This document shows, one piece after another, positions 45,051 through 54,226 of a stretch of 64,000 nt of DNA. The position numbers and the translations under genes were made by a program. The DNA is taken from NCBI GenBank assembly GCA_004193205.1, contig RZUM01000011.1:62001-126000 (forward strand). Direction: 5' to 3'. Positions within the stretch are counted from its first letter, which is position 1. Every line of letters begins with the position of its first letter. The notes below the pieces were generated by a model. It was not told where the DNA came from. It did not search any database and saw nothing but the letters and a program-made list of their open reading frames with translations. The DNA comes from Gordonia sediminis. GTDB lineage: Bacteria > Actinomycetota > Actinomycetes > Mycobacteriales > Mycobacteriaceae.

Positions 45051-46187
45051 CTACAGACCCTTCAGTGACTCCGAGCGCAGAATCTGGCGTGCGACGAAGT
45101 TGCGGAGCACCTCCAGAGATCCGCCGGCGACCCGCAGCACCTTGACGTCCTGCATCAGTTGTCCGTAGTCGGTGTCGGAATACAGACCGTGTCCTCCGGT
45201 CAGAGCAAAGCATTCGTTGACCGCGCGCTCAGCCGCCCGAATCGCCGTCTGCTTGGCCAGTGACGTCTCGAAGGACGGATCGTCTCCCCTGTCGTGCACC
45301 TCTGCCGCATGGTTGCGCACCATGGACGCGGATGCCAGGTCCGCATAGACATCGGCCACCGTCCACTGGATGCCCTGGAAACTGGTCACTGCGTTGTCGC
45401 CCACCATCCGGTCGCGCCCATAGAGGATCGCTTGCGCCAGCGCACGACGTCCGAATCCGATCAGGTCCGAAGCGTTGCCCAGCCGGCTCATGTTGAAGGT
45501 GGTGAGGAAGGTGTCGAGGCCCTTGCCGGGTTCGCCGAGAACTGCGGAGGCGGGCACGCGGACATCGTCGAATCGCATCTCGGCCGTCGGGAGCAGGCGC
45601 AGCCCGATCGGGTCGGTGTGTACGGCCTCGACCTTCTGCGCCGTCTCGACGAGGAACGCGGTGAGCCCTTCCGGGGCCATACCGTAGAAAAGCGTCAGTC
45701 CACTTTCCTTGCCGAGATTCACGTGCACCTTGGTGCCGTTGAGGATCCAGTCGGAACCATCGCGCCGCGCCGTGGCGGTCATCGCCTTAAGCGACGACCC
45801 GACGCCGGGTTCCGAGATCGACTCCGAGAACACGAGTTCACCGCGGGCGATCGGACCAAGGTAGCGGTCCTTCTGCTCGGCTGTGCCCCAGTCCATCAGC
45901 CATCGTTGCGCCTGCATCGACGTCTGCGGACTGACCAGGCCCCACCGGCCGACTTCCTCTTCGACCGTGCAGTATTCGGCAACGCCGCCGCCGAGCCCTC
46001 CCACCTCCCGGGGCGCCAAAACCCCCACCCAACCGCGACGACCCATCTCGGCGAAGATCTCCGCCGGAAACCGGCCCGCGACCGTGTACTTGCGCAGTTC
46101 GGTCTCATGCTCGGCAGCGAACTTCTCCACGGCCGGGATGAACTCGTCGAACCATCCGTCGACGGTCGGGCGCAGGGTCTCGTACAT
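45051..46187 (-). CDS. acyl-CoA dehydrogenase family protein lacking the usual catalytic Glu
   Basis: A 378-residue flavoprotein of the acyl-CoA dehydrogenase fold. The N-terminal helices contain GRRGWVGVLAPREVGG, the FAD-contact motif is FSESISEPGVGSS, and the C-terminal domain has ALTGGHGLYSD and DVKVLRVAGGSLEVLR. In medium-chain enzymes the base is the Glu of the motif YEGT, and here that position reads AGGS. The isovaleryl-type alternative position (in the NMSRLGNAS segment) also lacks Glu. It may therefore use another base, act on an unusual substrate, or have a role other than alpha,beta-dehydrogenation. It is the first gene of a four-gene operon behind an operator at 46257-46270. Confidence 0.82.
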   Translation of the reverse strand: MYETLRPTVDGWFDEFIPAVEKFAAEHETELRKYTVAGRFPAEIFAEMGRRGWVGVLAPREVGGLGGGVAEYCTVEEEVGRWGLVSPQTSMQAQRWLMDWGTAEQKDRYLGPIARGELVFSESISEPGVGSSLKAMTATARRDGSDWILNGTKVHVNLGKESGLTLFYGMAPEGLTAFLVETAQKVEAVHTDPIGLRLLPTAEMRFDDVRVPASAVLGEPGKGLDTFLTTFNMSRLGNASDLIGFGRRALAQAILYGRDRMVGDNAVTSFQGIQWTVADVYADLASASMVRNHAAEVHDRGDDPSFETSLAKQTAIRAAERAVNECFALTGGHGLYSDTDYGQLMQDVKVLRVAGGSLEVLRNFVARQILRSESLKGL

Positions 46188-46256
46188 GGCTTCCTCCAGG
46201 TTTCGCGCGGTCCACCAACCGCCGACGTTCCGCCGTACCAGCCGGCGTCATGTAAC

Positions 46257-46270
46257 AAGACATGAGTCTA
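46257..46270. promoter_or_regulatory. operator AAGAC-ATGA-GTCTA
   Basis: Nine of ten arm positions match TAGAC-N4-GTCTA. A second TAGAC half-site follows at 46276-46280. It lies 70 bases before the acyl-CoA dehydrogenase start, at the head of the minus-strand operon running to 41110. Confidence 0.6.
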
Positions 46271-46317
46271 CTAGATAGACTTAGGTGCACACAAGGCATC
46301 GGCCAGGCTCCACCGGC

Positions 46318-47412
46318 CTACTCCGGGAGAGCGACCAGCGCCGATGCATCCGACATCTTCTCGCCGCGCTGGTTTCTCACCCAGAGTTCGAGGCGGACCA
46401 GGTGTCGCGAGTTCTCCACATAGGTGTCCACCACGGTCCCGCCGCACACCGGACTGTCGCCGACGAAGAGGAGGCGGCCGAACCTGCAGTAGAGCTCAAT
46501 GAGCTCCCCGCTGTCGCCCATCCAGTCCGAGACCAGCTGCCCCAGCCATGCGGTGCGCTGGGTACCGACGTCGAAACCGCCGGGCAGCCCGTCCCGGCGG
46601 GACAGCTCGGGAAGAATGTGTCGCATAACGGACCGCTGTTCCACCTCCTGCACCGGCCGGCCGACGAATTCCGCGCGCTCGCCGCGGGCGATCTTCTCGA
46701 AGCCGACAGTGCCACTACCCACGCACCAGGCCATGATCTCGAACGCGGTGAGCGTTGGGCGGTGCATCGGTGCGATCTCGTCACCGACGCTCACCTGCGA
46801 CCACAGCAACGGATCCGCACCACGTCGCTTGATGCCGCCCAAGGCATCGAGCGGCACCTCATCGCAGGCCGTGACCGGTTCGACCACCGGCGCACTTGCG
46901 CTGGTCCCGCCCGCGCCGGAGGAGGCAGTCCCGGGAAAGAACCAGAGTCCTGCGGTCGCCTTGGCGACCAACTTGTTTCGCTGATTTCGGTATTCCGCCT
47001 CGGCGTGCGCGAGGATGGCCCGACCCAGTGCTCTAGAAGGCTTCTCGACGACCTCGGTGAGGTGCGCGCTGATGTCGAAGGTGTCCCCGGGCCGTACATG
47101 GTCGAAGAACTCCCACCGAATGTCGCCGTCGAGCGACTTCCAGCCGTGCGGGCGCAGTGGCAACAGCGCCTGATACGGCATACCGACGGTGACCAGCCAT
47201 GTCGGCGGGGCTGTGCGACCACGACGCGGGCTGGCCTCGGCGTACTCGTCATCCCACCAAAGAGGATTGAAATCGCCTGTACCGGTAGCGAAATGGCGGA
47301 ACGAATCCACGGATGCCATCGTCACGAACGAGTCGCCGGCATCAATTGCGACTTGCCTGCCGATGTCGCCACGAAGCGCGTCGATGGCCTCGTCGACGGT
47401 CGCGACGGTCAC
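46318..47412 (-). CDS. MaoC-like double-hotdog protein
   Basis: A 364-residue protein with two hotdog domains. The first starts after DSFVTMASVDSFRHFATGTGDFNPLWWDD, where the DxxxFH-like region of MaoC hydratases would lie (FRHFATGTGDFNPLW). The second half carries RPTLTAFEIMAWCVGSGT and ends with VRNQRGEKM. It is a paralogue of 21759-23039, with which it shares APPTWL, TAWLGQ and VRNQRG segments. Expected activity is enoyl-CoA hydration or thioester hydrolysis. GTG 47412 overlaps the stop of the LLM gene by four bases (GTGA), so translation is coupled. It ends the operon that starts at 52166. Confidence 0.76.
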   Translation of the reverse strand: MTVATVDEAIDALRGDIGRQVAIDAGDSFVTMASVDSFRHFATGTGDFNPLWWDDEYAEASPRRGRTAPPTWLVTVGMPYQALLPLRPHGWKSLDGDIRWEFFDHVRPGDTFDISAHLTEVVEKPSRALGRAILAHAEAEYRNQRNKLVAKATAGLWFFPGTASSGAGGTSASAPVVEPVTACDEVPLDALGGIKRRGADPLLWSQVSVGDEIAPMHRPTLTAFEIMAWCVGSGTVGFEKIARGERAEFVGRPVQEVEQRSVMRHILPELSRRDGLPGGFDVGTQRTAWLGQLVSDWMGDSGELIELYCRFGRLLFVGDSPVCGGTVVDTYVENSRHLVRLELWVRNQRGEKMSDASALVALPE

Positions 47413-48395
47413 GGCGCACCGCTACTTGGCGCCACCGCACGGACGGCGTCCCAGGGCGACAGTTGCGGGTCGAACGGCATCATCATCAATGCCGGATGCG
47501 TGATCCCGTTGTCGCGGTATCGCTGAATCTGCCGATTGCACGCCTCGGGCGTGCCATGGACGATGAGATCGTCGACGACGTGATCGGGCACCGCGGCGGC
47601 CGCGCCGGCCCGATCGCCGCCCGACCACAATTCCCAGACCTTCTCCAGGTCGTCACTGCGCCCGAGCCACTTCTGGAACTCTGCGTAGACCGGCACATTC
47701 GCGTACGACGCGACGAATCGTCGCGCAGCATCTCGCACGCGCACGGTGTCCTCGCTGGGGCATACGAAAATCACCGCCACCGCCGAACGTTTCTCACCGG
47801 CAGCGTCGTTCACGACTCCGGTGACTTTCCGAACGTCGTCGGCGGACAGCCAGTTCAGGATGACCCCGTCACCCTCGCGACCCGCGAGTCGGAGCATTCC
47901 CTCGCGTAGTGCCGCGACGAGGATCGGCGGGGCCTGGTCGGGAACCACGCCCAGGCGGAATCCGTCGATCCGGAAGGTGTCGTACTGTCGGGTGACCTTC
48001 TCACCACTGAACGCATCCCGTAGGAAACGGACGGTGTCGCGGACTCGGTAGTACGGTCGGTCGAACGACATCCCGTTCCAGCGCTCCACGACGATGTTGC
48101 TGGACGAACCGAGACCGAGCGAGAAACGTCCCGGCGCCAATTGCGCCAGGCTCGCCGCGGTCTGAGCCAGCGCTGCCGGCCCTCGCGTGTAGGCGGGAAT
48201 GATCGCGGTGCCGATGTCCAGGCGCGGTTCGAGCACCGCGGTCGCCGCCAACGGGGTGATGGCGTCACCGCGATCGGACTCGGCTGCCCAGACATCGGTG
48301 AAACCGAGATCGGCCAGTTCCGAGAGACGATCACGGCCGAGATCATCAGCCCCGTGGGGAGGAATCAGCACACCGGTTCGGCTTGCAGCTGACAC
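47409..48395 (-). CDS. LLM-class flavin/F420-dependent oxidoreductase
   Basis: A 328-residue luciferase-like protein. Core features are RLDIGTAIIPAYTRGPAALAQ, LAPGRFSLGLGSSSNI and PPILVAALREGMLRLAGREGDGVILNWL. The pattern suggests the F420-dependent subgroup common in actinobacteria. GTG 48395 is chosen because AAAGGA lies 8 bases before; the frame is open further into the ligase gene but is not conserved there. It lies between FadD-like and MaoC-like genes in one operon, consistent with oxidation or reduction of a CoA-linked or cyclic intermediate. Confidence 0.83.
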   Translation of the reverse strand: MSAASRTGVLIPPHGADDLGRDRLSELADLGFTDVWAAESDRGDAITPLAATAVLEPRLDIGTAIIPAYTRGPAALAQTAASLAQLAPGRFSLGLGSSSNIVVERWNGMSFDRPYYRVRDTVRFLRDAFSGEKVTRQYDTFRIDGFRLGVVPDQAPPILVAALREGMLRLAGREGDGVILNWLSADDVRKVTGVVNDAAGEKRSAVAVIFVCPSEDTVRVRDAARRFVASYANVPVYAEFQKWLGRSDDLEKVWELWSGGDRAGAAAAVPDHVVDDLIVHGTPEACNRQIQRYRDNGITHPALMMMPFDPQLSPWDAVRAVAPSSGAP

Positions 48396-48426
48396 TGGAA
48401 CTTCCTTTCGTCGAACCGCGCCACGC

Positions 48427-50127
48427 TCAGTTGGTGGCGCCTGAGACCATGTCCACCGCGTCGGACCTACCGTCCTCGCGCTTGTCGGGACCAGACGATG
48501 CGAGCTTGGCCGCGATGAGGCCCTCAATGGAGCTCAGGCGAGCTTTGCCGGTGCCGGTATACGCGACCTCGCCATGCTCGATGAAGACAATCCGCCGCGG
48601 GACCTTGAAACCGGAGAGCTCTTTACGCATCGCATCTTGGAGCTCTCGCTCGGTGGGCCTGCATCCAGGTTTCGGCACGACGGCCGCCACCACCATCTGC
48701 CCGTACTCGTCATCCGCAAGACCGACCACAAATCCGAGGTCAACCTCCGGAATACGCAGTAGGGTGTTCTCCACCTCGATACGAGAAACACTGGCTCCCT
48801 TGGACTTCAGCATGTCCGTCATGCGGCCGAAGAAGTACAGATAGCCGTCGGGGTCGGCGGCGACCCGATCCTTGGTGGCAAGGTACCCATCCGGGGTGAA
48901 CGTCTCAGATCGGTCGACCTTGTAGTAACCGGACATCATCGTGCCACCCCGAAGCCACAGTTCACCCTGCTGCCCGACCTCGACGTCGCGGCCGGTTGCC
49001 GGGTCGACGATCCGCCAGTCCATACCGGGCAGCACCCTACCCACCGTCCCGGCATGCTCAACCGACGTGAACTCTGCGGGTGTCGCGACCGTGTGATAAC
49101 CGAAAGACTCTGTCATCCCCATCGATCCGGCACCGGTCGAACCCTCGAAGCGCCGGTCAGGCATGGCGTTCAGAGCCGAACCGGTACCGGGCAGTCCGGC
49201 CACCGACGCCGCCTGTTCGCCACCGCGCTCGATCAACGCCTCACGCAGTCGCATGTCGCGTGGCGCTGCCCCGATGACCCGGGTGACCTCGTGTTCGATC
49301 ATCGCCTCGGCGACGATGCCTGGATCGACGCTGTCGGGGCAGACCAGGGTGGCGCCGCTGGCGAGCACGGTGAACGCGGCCATCAGCCCGCCCATCCAGA
49401 ACGGCGGCATCAGTGGTAGCACGCGGTCATCCGAGGACATCGCATATCCACCAAAACCGGATATCAGGCCGGGCTTCTCACCGACGCTACTCTGTCGATG
49501 AACGACCGCTTTGGGAAGCGCGGTGCTGCCCGAGGTGAAGATCACCAACGCATCGTCGGCCGGTGACACCTCGCTCTCGATCTCGGCGAGCAGACCCCGG
49601 GTCGGAGCGCAGGTCTCGTCGGCTCCCGCAATCAGGTCGTCCACAGAGTCGGCCCACGAGACATCGGACGCATCGTCGAACCACACCCGCCGGAGCAGGG
49701 GTGCTGTCGACACCCTGATGTTCGGCGAACCCCCAGCATCGATCCCGAGGCCCTCCGCCAGTTTCTCGGCGTAGTCGTGGCGCATGAATCGACGAGTTCC
49801 GACGACGTACTGCGTGTCACTCTGACGAATGATGTAGGCGAGTTCGCTGGGCGTGGCAACCGTACTGACCGACGTCACCACGGCTCCGATTCGGAGACCT
49901 GCGTAATACGCTGCGGCCCAGAGCTTTCCGATCGGAGCGAGCACGCTGATCCGACTTCCCTTGCCCACCCCGGCCGAGAGCATGGATCGGGCCATCGTCG
50001 CCGACTGCGTCTCGAGATCACGATAACTCCACGTTCCCTCGGCATCGATCAGTGCCGGATGATCAGCACAGTTGTCGACAACCTGGTGCAGCAACTCGGC
50101 GAACGTGGCGCCGCGAAATTTGCTCAT
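48427..50127 (-). CDS. AMP-dependent acyl-CoA synthetase/ligase (FadD-like)
   Basis: A 566-residue ANL enzyme, paralogue of the 20056 gene. They share the N-terminal KF.AETF/KFRGATFAELL region, RRFMRHDYA, the P-loop FTSG(S/T)TALPKAVVH, SLMPPFW/PLMPPFW and GSLMSGYYKVDR/GTMMSGYYKVDR. The catalytic Lys lies in the late TGTGKARLSS. AAGGA lies 8 bases before ATG 50127. It sits between an SDR gene (42 bases upstream) and an LLM gene. The high similarity of the two ligases suggests related acyl substrates in parallel branches. Confidence 0.88.
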   Translation of the reverse strand: MSKFRGATFAELLHQVVDNCADHPALIDAEGTWSYRDLETQSATMARSMLSAGVGKGSRISVLAPIGKLWAAAYYAGLRIGAVVTSVSTVATPSELAYIIRQSDTQYVVGTRRFMRHDYAEKLAEGLGIDAGGSPNIRVSTAPLLRRVWFDDASDVSWADSVDDLIAGADETCAPTRGLLAEIESEVSPADDALVIFTSGSTALPKAVVHRQSSVGEKPGLISGFGGYAMSSDDRVLPLMPPFWMGGLMAAFTVLASGATLVCPDSVDPGIVAEAMIEHEVTRVIGAAPRDMRLREALIERGGEQAASVAGLPGTGSALNAMPDRRFEGSTGAGSMGMTESFGYHTVATPAEFTSVEHAGTVGRVLPGMDWRIVDPATGRDVEVGQQGELWLRGGTMMSGYYKVDRSETFTPDGYLATKDRVAADPDGYLYFFGRMTDMLKSKGASVSRIEVENTLLRIPEVDLGFVVGLADDEYGQMVVAAVVPKPGCRPTERELQDAMRKELSGFKVPRRIVFIEHGEVAYTGTGKARLSSIEGLIAAKLASSGPDKREDGRSDAVDMVSGATN

Positions 50128-50169
50128 TGAGATTCCTTCTGTGTGCGCCGTTTGTCGGGAACGCGGTGC

Positions 50170-51036
50170 CTAAGCACCCGCCAGACCGTGCGAGACCTCG
50201 GCCATCGGAGGGAGGTTCGCAGCGTCGGCATACTTCTTCGCGATCCCTCCACCACCATCGACCAGCAGGTCGATACCCGTGATGTAGCTTGCCGCATCCG
50301 AGTTGAGAAACGCCAGTGCGTACGCCTGTTCCTCGGGCTCACCGCGGCGCCCACCCAGACCGGACGCCACGGCGGCCGCCTGTTCCTCTCCACCCATCTG
50401 GTCGATGAAGCCGCGGTACAGCCCGGACATCGTCGCGTTCGGGCTCTCGGTATTGATCCGGATACCCAGCGGCGCAAGCTGATGCGCTTTCAGGAAGGTG
50501 TAGACGGTGAGCGCTTCCTTCGAGAATCGGTAGGCGTTGCCACCCTGCCAACCATGCGCGCCACCTCGGAATGCGTCGACGTTGTCGACGATCCACTGGG
50601 CGCCCGCCTCGAACCCGTCGGTCTCGATGAGTGGTCGCACCGTGTCGAGTTGATTGCGCCAGTCGTTGTTTCCCCAGGACGCCACGTTCGCGATCGCCGA
50701 TCCGCGCGGCATGTACGGAACGACGCAATCGATGAGGTGCCGGGTACCGACGAAGTCGACCAGGATGACCTTGTCGGGCGCACTCGAACTGCCCAACCCC
50801 GCCACGTTGAACAACCCGTGCACCGGGCCCCCGACGGTGGCGGCGGCGGACTCGATGGACTCGCGGTCGCTCAGGTCCAAATGGACATACTTTCCGACGG
50901 ACGTCTCGACGATGTCCATCGCGATCACCTCGGCGCCGAGCGATTCCACCACCTCGGCGGTCGCTTGCCCGATTCCCGACGCCGCGCCGGTGACGATCAC
51001 GCGCTTGCCGTCATAGCTGAACTTCTCGATACCCAC
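50170..51036 (-). CDS. short-chain dehydrogenase/reductase (SDR)
   Basis: A 288-residue SDR of the 3-alpha-hydroxysteroid-dehydrogenase-like group. The cofactor motif TGAASGIG is at residues 16-23, NVAG replaces NNAG, and Ser120 in NVASWGNNDW and Tyr169/Lys173 in YRFSK form the catalytic set. A long insertion (about 121-165) precedes the Tyr, as in that subgroup. GTG 51036 is preferred (AAAGG upstream); the frame is open to ATG 51078. It is second in the operon after an alpha/beta hydrolase. The substrate is probably a cyclic alcohol or ketone. Confidence 0.84.
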   Translation of the reverse strand: MGIEKFSYDGKRVIVTGAASGIGQATAEVVESLGAEVIAMDIVETSVGKYVHLDLSDRESIESAAATVGGPVHGLFNVAGLGSSSAPDKVILVDFVGTRHLIDCVVPYMPRGSAIANVASWGNNDWRNQLDTVRPLIETDGFEAGAQWIVDNVDAFRGGAHGWQGGNAYRFSKEALTVYTFLKAHQLAPLGIRINTESPNATMSGLYRGFIDQMGGEEQAAAVASGLGGRRGEPEEQAYALAFLNSDAASYITGIDLLVDGGGGIAKKYADAANLPPMAEVSHGLAGA

Positions 51037-51092
51037 GTCACGAGCACCTTTCAACTGTGTTGCCGTATGGGCGATCAACTTCGATCAGCACG

Positions 51093-52166
51093 TCAGCGCC
51101 CGGCCTCGACGCTTTCCTTCGCCGAGTTGCTTGCAGAATCGGGCACCGAGGTGGCGAACTCACGCACGTGGTCCCACAAGTCAGCTCTCACCTGAGAGAA
51201 GTTGTGCATGTGGGCCATCCTGTCCATGACCACCACTCGCACATCAGGTGACTTCGAGTACATTTCTGGTTCCGCCTGAGGGTCCGGGACGCAGTCGATG
51301 ACGCCGGCGCAGATCAGTACCGGAACATCAATGGCCGCAGCCTCCGGCGCAACGACACCTTCGGAGAGCATCTGGGCACAGCACGCGGGCAACGTCAGTA
51401 TTCGCCAGGACGGCATCGTGTGCGCCTGATCAGGATCGCCCTCGATGTTTGCCAGCGACAGGGCCACCAAATCCGGATCGTCCTCACGCCAATGCATCCC
51501 ATAGGTGACCAGTTCCCGATCCTGACCTACCTCCTGCGAGTCATGGCGTCCCATTTCAGCCAACGTCGTCAGATCGAAGTCCCGCGGAACGCCGCCCGGA
51601 ACAATCCGGCTGCCGTCGGGGTGCGGCAGGTTTTCGTGAATCGCGCTCCAGCCCAACATCACCACGGCATCGAAGGTTCGGTGGTTGGCTTGCTGGACGG
51701 TGAGCAGGCAGCCACCCATCGATTGACCGGTACCGGTGACCGATGCGATCTCCACCGGAGCCAGATCGGGCGAGAGCGTGCCGGCGCGGAGGCGGTCGAG
51801 AACGTTTGTCGCCGTTGCGTGATTCGCGGCCGCCATCGATTCCAACGTCAGGCCCCAGATGTCACACGGAGTACTGTCGCCGATCCCCACGTGGTCGCAC
51901 GCGACAAAGACAAGACCGCGTTCGACATGATAGGCGGCCTCGCTGTAGCCCGGCTTGTCCTGGATGTCGAAGTATCCACGAGTGAAACCGGAACCGGGGT
52001 AGCCGACGATGACGTTCACCGGCCCGCTCAGCGCCTCCGGAACGTACACTGTCGCCGCCGAGCTGAGCCCGGGTTCCAATCCTGGGACTCCCGCCAGGTC
52101 CGTTTGTACATCAAAGCGAAGCATTTGTTTGTCCTTGTCGAATTCGTAGCTGTCCACCGTCGCCAC
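51093..52166 (-). CDS. alpha/beta hydrolase
   Basis: A 357-residue alpha/beta-hydrolase fold protein, larger than the two small paralogues at 15-18 kb. The nucleophile elbow GTGQSMGG carries Ser149, an Asp lies in GVIDCVPDP, and the His in MDRMAHMHNF. NVIVGYPGSG forms the oxyanion loop. GTG 52166 with AAAGAAC upstream is preferred over GTG 52217, which has no ribosome site. It is the first gene of the operon 52166 to 46318, with an operator about 320 bases upstream. An esterase, lactonase or C-C hydrolase role is possible. Confidence 0.8.
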   Translation of the reverse strand: MATVDSYEFDKDKQMLRFDVQTDLAGVPGLEPGLSSAATVYVPEALSGPVNVIVGYPGSGFTRGYFDIQDKPGYSEAAYHVERGLVFVACDHVGIGDSTPCDIWGLTLESMAAANHATATNVLDRLRAGTLSPDLAPVEIASVTGTGQSMGGCLLTVQQANHRTFDAVVMLGWSAIHENLPHPDGSRIVPGGVPRDFDLTTLAEMGRHDSQEVGQDRELVTYGMHWREDDPDLVALSLANIEGDPDQAHTMPSWRILTLPACCAQMLSEGVVAPEAAAIDVPVLICAGVIDCVPDPQAEPEMYSKSPDVRVVVMDRMAHMHNFSQVRADLWDHVREFATSVPDSASNSAKESVEAGR

Positions 52167-52580
52167 CGTTCTTTCGTCGACCGCGCCCGGCTGTGGAACT
52201 CTCGACCAGTTCCGCACTGCGAGGAGCGGCTCCGAAGGTGCCTATTGATGGATGACCGTATGTCGGTTAGACAACCGTATTCCAAATTTCCATGAGTGGC
52301 AAGCATCACTTCAGTGGCGCGATGTGATGTCACTTTCGCTCACAATAGTGGCCACCCTTGACCGCACCACAGGAGAAAACATCCAGCTAGAAGGCGAAAA
52401 AGTCGACGGGTCAGGTCCAACGCCGTCAAGACCTCAAACCACCAAACAGGAACGTCGGCACCAGACCTAACTCGCCGCTGCAATTCGATAGATAAGTATC
52501 TATCTAGTTGCAGCGCGCACACTGAGTCGTCGTTCGCGACCGCGACACTGATGGTGGCAAATTCCGCGCAGGTCAGCCCC
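52167..52580. other. 414-bp intergenic region with operator, no gene seen
   Basis: Separates the operon starting at 52166 from the amidase stop at 52581. It is A+T-richer than its neighbours. No ribosome site or conserved frame is seen. Its only recognisable feature is the palindrome at 52487-52504. Confidence 0.5.
52487..52504. promoter_or_regulatory. operator GATAGAT-AAGT-ATCTATC
   Basis: Perfect 7-bp arms around a 4-base spacer, the TAGAT-N4-ATCTA variant of the series. It lies about 320 bases before the alpha/beta hydrolase start, so the promoter is probably well upstream of the gene and a long leader is made. Confidence 0.6.
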
Positions 52581-53987
52581 TCAACTTTGGGTCACACCGA
52601 CCGCCAGTACGTCTCCACCAGCTCCGACCATTGGGCGTTCCGTACGGGGCACCGCGTCCAGGAATGCCTCGGCGACTCGCAGGAGTCTGGCATCACTCGC
52701 CGCCGGCCCCACCAACTGCAGCGCCACCGGTAGCCCCCGGACAAATCCACACGGCACCGAGATCGCCGGTAGGCGTAGCCAATTGAACAGCGCGGTGTAC
52801 GCCGTGTAGCCCCGCGAACCCGGCATCCCCTGCATGATGGACGCAGTGTCCGGGACGCGGCGGGCAAAGACCTCCGCCGTCGGAGCCACGCTGTGGACGA
52901 CCGGACTCACCACCACGTCGACAGCGTCGAACACCTGCGCGAACTGGTTCAGCATGCGGCGCCGAACCTCGGTCGCCGGACCCCAGGCATCCTCGCGAAT
53001 AGCGGAGCCACCGTCCTCCTTGGTCACCCCGGCAGTGGGAAGCCCCTCGGGCATCAGGTACTGCGCCAGTGCCGACGTATGGTCCTCCCAATCCGCCTGG
53101 ACGTCCGATAGCTGTCCTCCCAGAGTCGTGAAGACATCCACCATCGAGCGGATATGGCTAATGACCTCATCACTCTCGTCGACGGTGTCACTCATTGCCG
53201 TGCCGAAATCACCGGCCCACCCGAGCTTCAGGCCCGCGACACCGAGCCCGAGCTCGGCGGCCGGATCCGGCTGCGGAAGGTGCACTCCCCGATCGTCGCG
53301 AGGATCAGGGCCGGCTATCACCGAGAGGATGAGCGCGGCGTCGCGAACGTCGCGGACCATCGGACCGCGGGACTCGAAGTAATTCATCGTCCGACCCCAC
53401 TCGTCCACGATCGGCACCAGCCCATTCGTGCCGTGCACCCCGATGACGCCACAGTATGCGGCCGGCAGACGCGTGGAACCCAGGCCGTCACTGCCGATCG
53501 CGGCAGGCAACAACCCCGCCGCGACCGCCGCTGCGCATCCCGCGCTGGAGAATCCCGAGATGCGACTCGGATCCCACGGGTTGCGAGCACACGTCGAGTA
53601 GTCGAAGGAACCGTCGGCGCCGATGGCCGGCAGACCGGCATGTCCGACGACCAACGCACCCGCGCGCCGAAGCCGATCCACGATCAGGTTGTCGCGTCGG
53701 GCGACCCCACCGGTGAGCAGTGGCAGACCCTCGACATCGATCAGGCTCTTGACCGCCATCGGCACACCGGCGAGCGGGCCGACCTCCCGCCCGGCGCGCA
53801 AATCTGCCTCGACGTGCTCCGCATCACGACGCGCACGCTCATGATCGACGACGTCAAAAGCGCCGAGCACCGGATCGAACTCCTCGATGCGAGAGAGAAA
53901 GTGTTCCAGCACCGCTACCGGTGAATAGACCCCGGCTTGGACGGACTCGGCGATACGCCACGCCGGATCCCATGTGATGTCGTTCAT
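52581..53987 (-). CDS. amidase (amidase signature family)
   Basis: A 468-residue amidase-signature hydrolase. The Ser-cisSer-Lys triad is visible as Lys80 in PMAVKSL, the cis-Ser in GFSSAG (Ser147/148) and the nucleophile Ser171 in GSDGLGSTRLPAAYCG. The signature differs from the usual GGSSGG and GTDxGGS by Phe and Leu substitutions, but the catalytic residues are kept. Members hydrolyse amides and some esters. ATG 53987 follows GGGAGAA; the frame extends to 54035 without a ribosome site. It appears to be a single-gene unit behind the operator at 54047-54060. Confidence 0.87.
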   Translation of the reverse strand: MNDITWDPAWRIAESVQAGVYSPVAVLEHFLSRIEEFDPVLGAFDVVDHERARRDAEHVEADLRAGREVGPLAGVPMAVKSLIDVEGLPLLTGGVARRDNLIVDRLRRAGALVVGHAGLPAIGADGSFDYSTCARNPWDPSRISGFSSAGCAAAVAAGLLPAAIGSDGLGSTRLPAAYCGVIGVHGTNGLVPIVDEWGRTMNYFESRGPMVRDVRDAALILSVIAGPDPRDDRGVHLPQPDPAAELGLGVAGLKLGWAGDFGTAMSDTVDESDEVISHIRSMVDVFTTLGGQLSDVQADWEDHTSALAQYLMPEGLPTAGVTKEDGGSAIREDAWGPATEVRRRMLNQFAQVFDAVDVVVSPVVHSVAPTAEVFARRVPDTASIMQGMPGSRGYTAYTALFNWLRLPAISVPCGFVRGLPVALQLVGPAASDARLLRVAEAFLDAVPRTERPMVGAGGDVLAVGVTQS

Positions 53988-54046
53988 TGACTTCTCCCGC
54001 CTGCGCACGACCAGAATTGGTGATGCGCGACACACTATCGGCCCGC

Positions 54047-54060
54047 AAGGCTAGTGTCTA
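54047..54060. promoter_or_regulatory. operator AAGGC-TAGT-GTCTA
   Basis: Eight of ten arm positions match TAGAC-N4-GTCTA, with a complete right half. It lies 60 bases before the amidase start on the minus strand, in the divergent region shared with OCH paralogue 2. Confidence 0.4.
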
Positions 54061-54150
54061 CCACCAAGACGGTCCATCTAACGTTGCGACGCCGACGGAC
54101 TCACGCCACTAGGCAATGGCACCGCAGTGTGATATCCACTACAGGGTAGA

Positions 54151-54164
54151 TAGATGGTGATCTA
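54151..54164. promoter_or_regulatory. operator TAGAT-GGTG-ATCTA
   Basis: Perfect 5-bp arms around a 4-base spacer, the TAGAT/ATCTA variant. It lies 63 bases before ATG 54227 at the head of the operon running to 57605. Confidence 0.6.
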
Positions 54165-54226
54165 CTCGATGAACAGATGGACAGAATGGTTTGGCCCCCG
54201 GGCCCGCTGGAGAACAGGGAAGAGTC

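Noticed and set aside
46285-47526. Long plus-strand frame opposite the double-hotdog gene, and similar ones at 19348-20517 and 59236-60366
   Set aside because: All lie antisense to well-supported genes and lack ribosome sites or recognisable motifs.
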